From contig JAJFTF010000031.1 in assembly GCA_021373185.1 (NCBI GenBank), positions 88,612 through 152,611 of the forward strand: a DNA stretch of 64,000 bases, read 5' to 3'. The notes under the pieces are model-generated. The model was not told where the DNA came from. It saw only the letters and a list, made by a program, of their open reading frames with translations, and made no database searches. This DNA is from Betaproteobacteria bacterium (GTDB taxonomy: Bacteria > Pseudomonadota > Gammaproteobacteria > Burkholderiales > Sulfuricellaceae). The position numbers and the translations under genes are program-made. Below, one piece after another: positions 53,425 to 60,859 of the stretch. Position 1 is the stretch's first letter; every line of letters starts with the position of its first letter.

Positions 53425-54878
53425 CCGCAAAGACCTTGATGGTTCAAGGCTGCACGTCCGACGCCGGCAAGAGCGCGTTGGTGACCGGCCTATGCCGCGT
53501 TCTTTACCGTCGTGGCAAGCGCGTCGCGCCGTTCAAGCCGCAAAACATGGCGCTGAACAGCGCGGTGACGACCGACGGCGGCGAGATCGGGCGCGCTCAG
53601 GCGGTACAGGCGCAGGCCTGCAACCTGCCGCCGCACACCGACATGAACCCGGTGCTGCTCAAGCCGAATACCGATGTCGGCGCCCAAGTGATCATCCATG
53701 GTCGCGCCATCGGCAACATGGACGCCCGGCATTACCATGAGTACAAGCCGCAGGCGCTGTCCGCAGTATTGGAATCGCATGCCCGCCTCGCTGCCGGCTA
53801 TGAAGTCGTGGTGGTGGAAGGGGCGGGCAGCCCGGCGGAAATCAATCTGCGCGACAACGATATCGCCAACATGGGTTTCGCCGAGGCAGTGGATTGCCCG
53901 GTGCTGCTGGTAGCCGACATCGACCGTGGCGGCGTATTTGCCCATCTGGTCGGCACGCTGGAGTTGTTGTCCGCTTCCGAGCAGGCGCGGGTATGCGGTT
54001 TCGTCATCAACCGTTTTCGCGGCGACATCGCGCTGCTCCAGCCGGGGCTGGACTGGCTGGAACAGCGCACCGGCAAGCCGGTCATCGGCGTGCTGCCTTA
54101 TTTGCACGACCTCCATCTGGAAGCCGAGGACGGCCTCGGGAAGAAGTGGGCGGGAAACACACCGAAAGAGACTTGTTTACGGGTAGTCGTGCCTTTGCTG
54201 CCGCGCATCAGCAACCATACCGATTTCGATCCGCTGCACCTGCATCCCAATGTCGATTTGCAGTTTGTCGGGGCGGATGTGCCCGTGCCGCCTGCCGATC
54301 TGATCATTTTGCCCGGCAGCAAGAATGTGTGCGGCGACCTCGCCTGGTTGCGTGCCAACGGCTGGGAAGAGGTCATTCTTCGCCATTTGCGCTACGGTGG
54401 CCGGTTGCTTGGCATCTGCGGCGGCTTCCAGATGCTGGGGCGGCGCATTCGCGACCCGCTCGGGCTGGAGGGCGAGGCTGGCGAGAGCGCGGGTCTGTCC
54501 TTGCTGGACATGGAAACCGAACTGAAGCCGGAGAAACAATTGCGCCGCGTCAGCGGCAAGCTGGCATTCGCCGATGCGGCAGTGCGCGGCTATGAAATTC
54601 ATGCCGGAGTGAGTGCTGGCGCTGCCTTGCTCCAGCCGGCAGCGCGGCTGCAAGGCGGCGATGACGGTGCCATCTCGGCGGACGGCCACGTTCTCGGCAC
54701 CTACGTGCATGGCCTGTTCGACCGGCGAGAAGCCTGCGATGCCCTGTTGCGCTGGGCCGGCATGGAGGCGCCGGCAGTGCTGGATTACGAGGCGTTGCGC
54801 GAAGCGGGAATCGAGCGCATGGCGGATGCGGTCGAACATCATCTGGACTGGGGAAAGCTCGATGCATTTTTTGCCTGA
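53421..54878 (+). CDS. cobQ: Cobyric acid synthase
   Basis: A 485-residue glutamine amidotransferase (CobQ/CbiP). The N-terminal P-loop is [28 protein letters not shown] and [20 protein letters not shown] follow; the C-terminal GATase has the nucleophile Cys in [12 protein letters not shown] and His in GTYVHGLFD. Amidates adenosylcobyrinic diamide. The ATG at 53421 is chosen because the open frame upstream lies inside cobD. Last gene of the operon; the 45 bases after it hold no obvious terminator. Confidence 0.94.
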   Translation: MTAKTLMVQGCTSDAGKSALVTGLCRVLYRRGKRVAPFKPQNMALNSAVTTDGGEIGRAQAVQAQACNLPPHTDMNPVLLKPNTDVGAQVIIHGRAIGNMDARHYHEYKPQALSAVLESHARLAAGYEVVVVEGAGSPAEINLRDNDIANMGFAEAVDCPVLLVADIDRGGVFAHLVGTLELLSASEQARVCGFVINRFRGDIALLQPGLDWLEQRTGKPVIGVLPYLHDLHLEAEDGLGKKWAGNTPKETCLRVVVPLLPRISNHTDFDPLHLHPNVDLQFVGADVPVPPADLIILPGSKNVCGDLAWLRANGWEEVILRHLRYGGRLLGICGGFQMLGRRIRDPLGLEGEAGESAGLSLLDMETELKPEKQLRRVSGKLAFADAAVRGYEIHAGVSAGAALLQPAARLQGGDDGAISADGHVLGTYVHGLFDRREACDALLRWAGMEAPAVLDYEALREAGIERMADAVEHHLDWGKLDAFFA

Positions 54879-54923
54879 GGGCTAAAAAACCGTTAAAACA
54901 CTTTCAAAACGCACTGTTACTAG

Positions 54924-54953
54924 TTGACTAAGCGGGATTTTTCCAATTATAGT
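54924..54953 (+). promoter_or_regulatory. Putative sigma-70 promoter for the zapB-like/zapA unit
   Basis: TTGACT at 54924-54929 and TATAGT at 54948-54953 with an 18-base spacer match the consensus closely. The predicted transcription start is at about 54960, the same position as the ATG of the next gene, so the message could be leaderless. The promoter separates the cell-division block from the cobalamin operon. Confidence 0.55.
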
Positions 54954-54959
54954 GTCGCT

Positions 54960-55160
54960 ATGGAAGCAGAGCTTAAGGTCCTGGAAGATAAAATCGTTCA
55001 GTTAGTACAACTGAATCAGCGTTTGCGCGCTGAAAATTTGCATGTCCGGCAACAACTGGCCAGTGTGCAAAACGACAACAAATCCCTGTCAGAAAAAATG
55101 ACCAGCGCCAAGAGCCGGCTTGAGGCACTGCTCGACCAGATTCCCGAGGATGAAGCATGA
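54960..55160 (+). CDS. Small coiled-coil protein, TIGR02449/ZapB-like
   Basis: About 66 residues forming one continuous heptad-rich coiled coil (LEDKIVQLVQLNQRLRAEN, then SEKMTSAKSRLEALLDQI). Such proteins sit next to zapA in many proteobacteria and are ZapB-like or TIGR02449 members, thought to link to the division ring. The ATG at 54960 is used; a TTG at 54924 would put the promoter inside the gene. ATGA overlap with zapA. Function is by context and fold only. Confidence 0.75.
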   Translation: MEAELKVLEDKIVQLVQLNQRLRAENLHVRQQLASVQNDNKSLSEKMTSAKSRLEALLDQIPEDEA

Positions 55161-55468
55161 GTGTTGAAGCCAAGGGTCTCGATGTCACCATCATGGGCCG
55201 CGAGTTTCGCGTCGCCTGCCCGGAAGACGAAAAGCAGGCGCTGCTGGATTCGGTTTCCTACCTCGACAAGAAAATGCGCGAAATCCGCGATGCCGGCAAG
55301 GTGATCGGGGTGGAGCGCATCGCCATCATGGCGGCGCTGAATATCGCGCATGAATTCCTCGGCACCCGCCTGGCCGGCAGCTTTGACATCGCCGAGTACA
55401 AGCGTAGAATGAATTCCATGCAGGCGCAGATCGACCAGGCACTGGCCGATCAGGATGAGTTGTTCTAG
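55157..55468 (+). CDS. zapA: Cell division protein ZapA
   Basis: A 103-residue protein. VTIMGREFRVACPEDEKQAL opens the FtsZ-binding domain, and LLDSVSYLDKKMREIRDAGK leads into the C-terminal coiled coil. It cross-links FtsZ filaments at midcell. The stop is followed closely by the 6S RNA gene, an arrangement conserved in gamma- and betaproteobacteria. Coupled by ATGA to the ZapB-like gene. Confidence 0.92.
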   Translation: MSVEAKGLDVTIMGREFRVACPEDEKQALLDSVSYLDKKMREIRDAGKVIGVERIAIMAALNIAHEFLGTRLAGSFDIAEYKRRMNSMQAQIDQALADQDELF

Positions 55469-55490
55469 CTTTTCCTTCTCGCCACGATTT

Positions 55491-55673
55491 CCCGAGTTGC
55501 TCCCTGCGGTGTTCGTCCGGGCCATATATTCTTTAACCGATTTGCATAGTCTGGTTGCGGCTGCTACGAGTGCTGTTGTGCGCGTCCTTTTGCGGATGTG
55601 CCTGATGCGCTCAGGTTGCGACCACCTTGAACCCTTGGTTCAAGATGCTGGTCTGGACGGCACACGCGGGGGC
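55491..55673 (+). ncRNA. ssrS: 6S RNA
   Basis: Located in the 239-base gap between zapA and the folate cyclo-ligase gene. The 5' arm CCCTGCGGTGTTCGTCCGGG and 3' arm GGTCTGGACGGCACACGCGG can pair over most of their length, forming the closing stem; the conserved ACCTTGAACCCTTGGTTCAA hairpin region lies at 55623-55642. The central part would form the open bubble that mimics a promoter and traps RNA polymerase with sigma-70. Ends are placed by the stem and are approximate by some ten bases. Confidence 0.88.
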
Positions 55674-55707
55674 TTTATTTCTTTCCTTCCTCTCTTCTGG
55701 TTGCGTC

Positions 55708-56295
55708 GTGAACAAGCGTGAATTGCGCGCCACGCTGCGCCGTGCCCGCCGCGCCATTCCCGTGCGCCAGCGCCGCCATGCCGCCGAAAGTTTGCGGCGG
55801 GTGGCCTTGGCCAAGGGCTTGCTGCTGCGCCATCGCCGCATCGGTTTCTATGCCTCGACCCACGAAGAAATGGACCTGATGCCCTTGTTCAACCAGGCGC
55901 TATGGTTGGGCAAGGCGTGTTTCCTGCCTGTCGTCCCGCCCCGGTTTCGGCGCCAACTCGGCTTCAGCCGGATCACCGCGCTGCCGCGCTGGTATCTCAA
56001 CCGTTTCGGCATCCACGAGCACTGGACACCGCGCCCGGTGCGCGCCTGGCAGCTCGACCTGCTGTTCGTGCCGCTGGTCGGCTTCGACGAGGCATGTCAT
56101 CGCCTCGGCATGGGCGGCGGTTTCTACGATGCCAGCCTGGCTTATCTGAAGCGCCGCAAGCAGTGGCGCAAGCCGTTGCTGGTCGGCGTCGGCTACGAAT
56201 GCCAGAAAGCTGAAGAAATTCCGACCGACCCCTGGGACATGCATCTGGATGCGGTGATTACCGAGCGCAAAATCTATTGGTCGAGAAAGGATTAG
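55708..56295 (+). CDS. fau: 5-formyltetrahydrofolate cyclo-ligase
   Basis: About 195 residues. KRELRATLRRARRAIP with the basic ATP-contact residues opens the protein, IGFYASTHEEMDLMPLF follows, and RLGMGGGFYDASLAYLK is the glycine-rich ATP site. It converts 5-formyl-THF to methenyl-THF. The GTG at 55708 gives the normal family start; a longer frame begins inside 6S RNA and would add an unlikely hydrophobic leader. Sits 35 bases after 6S RNA and may share its transcript. Confidence 0.9.
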   Translation: MNKRELRATLRRARRAIPVRQRRHAAESLRRVALAKGLLLRHRRIGFYASTHEEMDLMPLFNQALWLGKACFLPVVPPRFRRQLGFSRITALPRWYLNRFGIHEHWTPRPVRAWQLDLLFVPLVGFDEACHRLGMGGGFYDASLAYLKRRKQWRKPLLVGVGYECQKAEEIPTDPWDMHLDAVITERKIYWSRKD

Positions 56296-56299
56296 AAAC

Positions 56300-56755
56300 A
56301 TGCGCTACTGGCTGATGAAATCCGAGCCCGGCGATTGCAGCGTCGACGACCTCGCTGCCATGCCCGGTAAGACCGTGGCCTGGTACGGCGTGCGCAATTA
56401 TCAGGCGCGCAATTTCATGCGCGACCAGATGAAAGTGGGTGACCAGGTGCTTTTCTATCATTCCAATTGTGCCGAACCGGGTATCACCGGGTTGGCGGAG
56501 GTTAGCCGGCTGGCCTATCCTGATCAGACCCAGTTCGACCGGAACAGCCACTATTTCGATCCCAAGGCGACACCGGAAACACCGCGCTGGTTCAATGTCG
56601 ACGTGCGGCTGGTGAAGAAAGTCCGGCTGGTCAGCATCAAGGAGCTGCGCACCTATCCCGAGCTTGAGCGGATGCGCGTCTTGCAGAAGGGCAACCGGCT
56701 GTCGATCACGCCGGTGGACCCCATAGAATGGGAATTCATTCTGGGAATTTTGTGA
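56300..56755 (+). CDS. EVE-domain protein
   Basis: A 151-residue single-domain protein. YWLMKSEPGDCSVDDLAAM, AWYGVRNYQARNFMRDQMK, GDQVLFYHSNCAEPGI and LSITPVDPIEWEFIL are the EVE (PUA-like) blocks, which bind modified bases in nucleic acids in related proteins. The target here is unknown. Starts four bases after the cyclo-ligase stop, so probably co-transcribed. Confidence 0.92.
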   Translation: MRYWLMKSEPGDCSVDDLAAMPGKTVAWYGVRNYQARNFMRDQMKVGDQVLFYHSNCAEPGITGLAEVSRLAYPDQTQFDRNSHYFDPKATPETPRWFNVDVRLVKKVRLVSIKELRTYPELERMRVLQKGNRLSITPVDPIEWEFILGIL

Positions 56756-56771
56756 TTCTGGAAAAGCCATT

Positions 56772-56852
56772 GACCGCCGATAAACGCAGATTGGTGCCGG
56801 TAAAAGCCATGCACGGACCTCTATCCGTGTTCATCGGCGTTTATCGGCGGTT
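56772..56852. repeat. Intergenic 81-base inverted-repeat (hairpin) element
   Basis: Fills almost all of the 103-base gap between the EVE gene and the exporter gene. Outer arms GACCGCCGATAAACGCAGAT (56772-56791) and ATCGGCGTTTATCGGCGGTT (56833-56852) are complementary except for two positions; an inner hairpin CACGGA/TCCGTG (56812-56817 and 56824-56829) tops it. Such GATAAACGC-containing elements look like a dispersed REP-like family. The right arm ends six bases before the next ATG, so it could shape that gene's translation. Confidence 0.7.
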
Positions 56853-56858
56853 CGACTG

Positions 56859-57653
56859 ATGGAATTCTGGCTGCTCTATCTCGCTACCGGCGTCTTTGCC
56901 GGATTCCTTGCCGGCCTGCTCGGCGTGGGCGGCGGTTTGGTCATCGTGCCGGTGCTGGCGTTCATCTTCGCGGCGCAGCATTTCCCGGAAGCGCAGATCA
57001 TGCACCTGGCCCTCGGCACTTCGCTTGCCAGCATCATGTTCACTTCGATTTCCAGCCTGCGCACCCATCACGAACACGGCGCGGTGGCGTGGCGGGTGGT
57101 GCGCGGCATCGCGCCCGGCATCGTCATCGGCACCTTGGCCGGAGCAGCGCTGGCGGCGCAGCTTTCCACCCATTTCCTCAAGGTGTTTTTTGTCGTGTTC
57201 CTGTACTACGTCGCTACCCAGATGGTCATGAACATCAAGCCCAAACCTTCGCGCGAATTGCCGGGCGCAGTCGGCATGTTCGCGGCGGGCGGCGTGATCG
57301 GTGCGGTGTCGAGCCTGGTGGGGATTGGCGGCGGCACGCTGTCGGTGCCCTTCATGACTTGGTGCAACATCAAGCTGCATCAGTCGATCGGCACTTCCGC
57401 CGCGATTGGCTTCCCCATCGCGATGGCGGGGGCGGCGGGGTATGTCGTCAATGGCTGGACGGTGGCGGGCTTGCCGGCGCATAGCCTGGGTTTCGTCTAT
57501 CTGCCGGCGCTGGCCGGATTGGTGGTGGCAAGCGTGTTGACCGCGCCATTTGGTGCACGGCTGGCTCATCGCCTGCCGGTGGCCCGGCTGAAAAAATTCT
57601 TTGCCCTGCTGCTCTATGTGCTGGGCACGCGGATGCTGGTCAGTCTCTGGTAA
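56859..57653 (+). CDS. Sulfite exporter TauE/SafE-family membrane protein
   Basis: A 264-residue membrane protein with about eight hydrophobic helices. The family's duplicated motif is visible as GLLGVGGGLVIVPVLAF and, in the second half, SLVGIGGGTLSVPFMTW. It probably exports a sulfur-containing or other organic anion; the substrate is unknown. Its ATG lies six bases after the inverted repeat, without a clear ribosome site of its own. The stop overlaps the convergent REC-GGDEF gene by 14 bases. Confidence 0.9.
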   Translation: MEFWLLYLATGVFAGFLAGLLGVGGGLVIVPVLAFIFAAQHFPEAQIMHLALGTSLASIMFTSISSLRTHHEHGAVAWRVVRGIAPGIVIGTLAGAALAAQLSTHFLKVFFVVFLYYVATQMVMNIKPKPSRELPGAVGMFAAGGVIGAVSSLVGIGGGTLSVPFMTWCNIKLHQSIGTSAAIGFPIAMAGAAGYVVNGWTVAGLPAHSLGFVYLPALAGLVVASVLTAPFGARLAHRLPVARLKKFFALLLYVLGTRMLVSLW

Positions 57654-58551
57654 TTTTACCCCGTGTTTTTTTTCTCTCCGCCTTGTTCTGGTACATCAGG
57701 GTATCTGCCTGTGCCAACATTTCCTTGAGCGAATAGGGGCAATCGGGGACGCATTCCACCACGCCGACGCTGATGGACAGGTTGTAGGGCCGGCTCTTTT
57801 TTGCGTTGAAGGCGGCGATGTTGTCCTGAAAGCGCTGGGCGATTTGTTCGGCGCTGCTGGCCGCCGGTTCGATGGCGACGATGGCGAATTCGTCGCCGCC
57901 CATGCGTGCGATGATGTCCGAGCCGCGGAATGTTTCCTTGAGCAGGTGGGCGGTCTGGATCAACGCCTGATCGCCTTCCTTGTGGCCGTAGGTATCGTTG
58001 ATGACTTTCATATCGTCGAGGTCGGCGAAAATCAGGTAAAAGGCGCTTTGCTTGCGGCGCGACAGCTTCATTTGATGTTCCGCCAGGGTCATGAAGCCGC
58101 GCCGGTTGTATAGGCTGGTCAGGTCATCGACGAGCGACAGGATGCGCAGTGCCGCTTTCATCCGTTGGCGTTCGATGGCATAGCGAATGGAACGTACCAG
58201 CAGATGGCCGGTCACTTCGCCCTTGACCAGATAATCCTGGGCGCCGGCGCGTACCGCCTGGATGCCGGTATTGACGTCGTCCAGTCCGGTGAGGATGACG
58301 ATGGGCGTATCCGGCGAGGCATCTCCGGCTTTTTCCACGGTTTCCATGCCGCTGCTGTCCGGTAGCGACAAATCCAGCAGAATGAGATCGTATTCCTGGA
58401 GTGTCAGGATTTCCTGCGCAGCCCTGAGACAGTCCACGTGCTCCAGCTTGATGTGCGCATGCGGTACTTCGGCCAGCGCTTCGCGGATCAGGCGTACATC
58501 GCCGGGGTTATCCTCCACCAGCAGAACGCGGATTTCCTCGTTGCCGATCAT
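57640..58551 (-). CDS. Response regulator with diguanylate cyclase output (REC-GGDEF)
   Basis: A 303-residue protein. REC: VEDNPGDVR with the acidic pocket, phosphoacceptor Asp60 in LILLDLSLPDSSG, and Lys110 in YLVKGEV. GGDEF domain from about residue 140, with active-site GGDEF at 218-222 and an intact inhibitory site RGSD at 209-212, five residues upstream. Phosphorylation probably activates c-di-GMP synthesis. It is the third gene of the second HK-RR-output module; overlaps the upstream response regulator by four bases. Confidence 0.93.
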   Translation of the reverse strand: MIGNEEIRVLLVEDNPGDVRLIREALAEVPHAHIKLEHVDCLRAAQEILTLQEYDLILLDLSLPDSSGMETVEKAGDASPDTPIVILTGLDDVNTGIQAVRAGAQDYLVKGEVTGHLLVRSIRYAIERQRMKAALRILSLVDDLTSLYNRRGFMTLAEHQMKLSRRKQSAFYLIFADLDDMKVINDTYGHKEGDQALIQTAHLLKETFRGSDIIARMGGDEFAIVAIEPAASSAEQIAQRFQDNIAAFNAKKSRPYNLSISVGVVECVPDCPYSLKEMLAQADTLMYQNKAERKKTRGKITRD

Positions 58552-59003
58552 TGGCTGGAATTTCCCGGCAGTTTGACCACCGTCAGCCAGAAGCCTTCAA
58601 TCGCCTTGACGATCTCCATGAACTGATCCAGTTCCACCGGCTTGGTAATGTAGCAGTTGGCGTGCATGCCATAAGCTTGCGCGATATCCTTTTCTGCCGC
58701 CGAAGTGGTGAGAATCACCACCGGGATATGCTTGAGCCGTTCGTCGGATTTAATCAGGCGCAGCACTTCGCGGCCATCCATCCTCGGCATGTTGAGATCG
58801 AGCAGGATCAGATCGGGCAGCGGCAGGCTGTCGTAAGGCGCCTCCTGATGCAGCATCGCCATGGCTTCGAGGCCGTCGTTGGCGACATTCAGGTTGACTG
58901 CGATTCGCGCTTCTTTCATGGCTTCGCGGGTAAGACGCACGTCGCCGGGATTGTCCTCGATCAGCAGAATATCCACAGCGTTAACGAGTTGATTGTGGCT
59001 CAT
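58548..59003 (-). CDS. Single-domain response regulator (Rcp1-like)
   Basis: A 151-residue receiver without output domain. DILLIEDNPGDVRL, phosphoacceptor Asp69 in LILLDLNMPRMDG, and Lys121 in YITKPVEL. It is very similar to the receiver at 63309-63758, including the shared tail GFWLTVVKLP. Likely a phosphorelay shuttle between the neighbouring kinase and the REC-GGDEF protein. Four-base overlaps on both sides. Confidence 0.93.
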   Translation of the reverse strand: MSHNQLVNAVDILLIEDNPGDVRLTREAMKEARIAVNLNVANDGLEAMAMLHQEAPYDSLPLPDLILLDLNMPRMDGREVLRLIKSDERLKHIPVVILTTSAAEKDIAQAYGMHANCYITKPVELDQFMEIVKAIEGFWLTVVKLPGNSSQ

Positions 59004-60859
59004 GATGTTGGCTGTTGCCTTTCCAATGTTGTCGGTATGGTGAAATAGACTGTCGTACCCTTGCCGAGTTCAGATTCTACCCAGATACGCCCGTGATGTC
59101 GCTCGACGATGCGTTTGCAGATTGCCAGGCCGATACCGTTGCCAGGATATTTTTCGCGGCTGTGCAGGCGCTTGAAGACCAGGAATATCTTGTCGAAGTA
59201 TTCCGGTGCAATGCCGATGCCGTTGTCACGTACCGAAAATATCCAGGTGTTTTCTTCGTGCCGGGAAGAGATGTGGATTTCAGGCGTTTTTGCGCTGTGA
59301 AACTTGATGGCGTTGCCGATCAGGTTTTGCAGCAATTGGCCGATTTGCGAGTGGATGGCCGGGACGATGGGCAGAATGTCTTGCGTGATGAGCGCATGAT
59401 TTTCCTCAATCAGCGGTTTGAGATTCATCAACACCTCTGCCAGCACCTGGTTACAGTCGGTTGGTTCGGGTTGGCCGCTATCGATGCCGACCAGCGCATA
59501 AGCGAGCTGGTCGTTGATCAGGCGCTGCATGCGGGTGATGCCTTCCACCGCGTAATCGATGAAATCGTGCGCATCCTGATCCAGCTCGTCGCGGTAGCGA
59601 CGCTCCAGTAGCTGAACAAAACTCGCCACCATGCGTAGCGGTTCCTGCAAGTCGTGCGAGGCGATATAGGCGAATTGTTCCAGGTCGGCGTTGGAGTGGG
59701 ATAATTCATCCATGCTTTCCTTGAGCACTCTTTCGGTGATGTGGTGCAGCTCGATTTCCGCCTGCAGGTCGCGGGTACGTTCCGCCACCCGCGCTTCCAG
59801 TTTGACATTGGCCTTATGCAACACCTCTTCCTCGAATTCGTGGCGTGCCAGATTGAAGCGCAACTGCTGCTGCCGCCACAGGAAAATAATGGTGACTGCC
59901 GCGCCGCCGATCAGCGTGGCGACCAGCAGCGCCAGCAGCTTCGCCCGCTGGTGAATCGGCGCATAGAACTCCTCCTTGTCCATCTTGGCGACCAGCATCC
60001 ACGGCGAATCCTTGATCCTGGTGGTTGCACCCACCACCGGCTTGCTCCGATAATCCAAGCCCTCGACGATGCCTTCCTGGCCGAGTGCAACTTTTGCCGC
60101 GAGCAACTGTGTCTGGCTGAGGGGGATGCTGAGCGTCGCCGCAGTCTGTCGGCGATGGCGCAATTCGTTGAGAAATGTCACTTTGTCGCCGTCGCGCCGC
60201 ACCAGCAGGGTTTCCGCCGACGGGCTGGGCGTTGGCCAGGCCTGGATCAGCGGGTAAAGAAAGCGGTAAGGGTCGATCTCGAACACCAGCGCGCCAATTT
60301 CGCCCGAAGGTGCGCTATGGTGGGAAACGGCTAGTGGCACGCACAGATCGAGGTGCAAGGTTTTCCCGTCGACGGAATAGTGGAAGTCTTGCAGGGTCAC
60401 ACTTTTCCGGCGTAGCGCTTCGCGCATGGAGGCGATGGTATGGGCGTCCGGTCGAGCGCCGTCGTCGGGGTACGAAAGCATGACCTTGCCTTGAGTGTCG
60501 AGCAGATAAATCCGGCTGTAATGGCGTGTATGGCGCGGCGCAGCCATCCATGCCAGCAGCGTATCGCGCAGGTTGTCGTCGCGGCGTCCTCCTGCCAGCC
60601 ATTTGTCGGCGATCGGCGGCATGAACGAAGTGGCGAGGATGGATTTCGCCTCTGCGATCCGTTCCTTGCGCCACTCGGTGATCTGTTGCGTTTTCAGGCT
60701 GGCGATGGCGGCCAGATCGTGTTGCCGGGCAAGTTTTTCGCGGGCGAGCTGGTCTTCATAGTAGAAATAGCCGGCGGTGCCGACACCCGCAGCGAGCAAC
60801 AGGAAGATCGCCACCATGTTCCATGGCAGCAGGCCCGGTTTTTGCCAGGAACTCGACAT
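59000..60859 (-). CDS. Sensor histidine kinase with periplasmic Cache-like domain
   Basis: A 619-residue kinase. TM1 about 14-34, a periplasmic double-Cache-like sensor to about 305, TM2 about 307-328, a coiled coil, then the HisKA His402 in YIASHDLQEPLRM and the ATPase with LIGNAIKFHSAKTPEI, VRDNGIGIAPEYFDKIF and GNGIGLAICKRIV. The HisKA is of the phytochrome-like group seen with Rcp1 receivers. Small-molecule ligand unknown. Overlaps the receiver by four bases and its start shares one base with the upstream gene's stop. Confidence 0.92.
   Translation of the reverse strand: MSSSWQKPGLLPWNMVAIFLLLAAGVGTAGYFYYEDQLAREKLARQHDLAAIASLKTQQITEWRKERIAEAKSILATSFMPPIADKWLAGGRRDDNLRDTLLAWMAAPRHTRHYSRIYLLDTQGKVMLSYPDDGARPDAHTIASMREALRRKSVTLQDFHYSVDGKTLHLDLCVPLAVSHHSAPSGEIGALVFEIDPYRFLYPLIQAWPTPSPSAETLLVRRDGDKVTFLNELRHRRQTAATLSIPLSQTQLLAAKVALGQEGIVEGLDYRSKPVVGATTRIKDSPWMLVAKMDKEEFYAPIHQRAKLLALLVATLIGGAAVTIIFLWRQQQLRFNLARHEFEEEVLHKANVKLEARVAERTRDLQAEIELHHITERVLKESMDELSHSNADLEQFAYIASHDLQEPLRMVASFVQLLERRYRDELDQDAHDFIDYAVEGITRMQRLINDQLAYALVGIDSGQPEPTDCNQVLAEVLMNLKPLIEENHALITQDILPIVPAIHSQIGQLLQNLIGNAIKFHSAKTPEIHISSRHEENTWIFSVRDNGIGIAPEYFDKIFLVFKRLHSREKYPGNGIGLAICKRIVERHHGRIWVESELGKGTTVYFTIPTTLERQQPTS

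Noticed and set aside
51264..53430. Two - strand open frames of about 350 codons each opposite cbiB and cobD
   Set aside because: Low-complexity Arg/Gln/His-rich translations; the + strand genes have complete motifs.
55627..55707. Upstream start of the folate cyclo-ligase with a hydrophobic leader
   Set aside because: The extension is encoded by the 3' arm of 6S RNA; cyclo-ligases have no leader.
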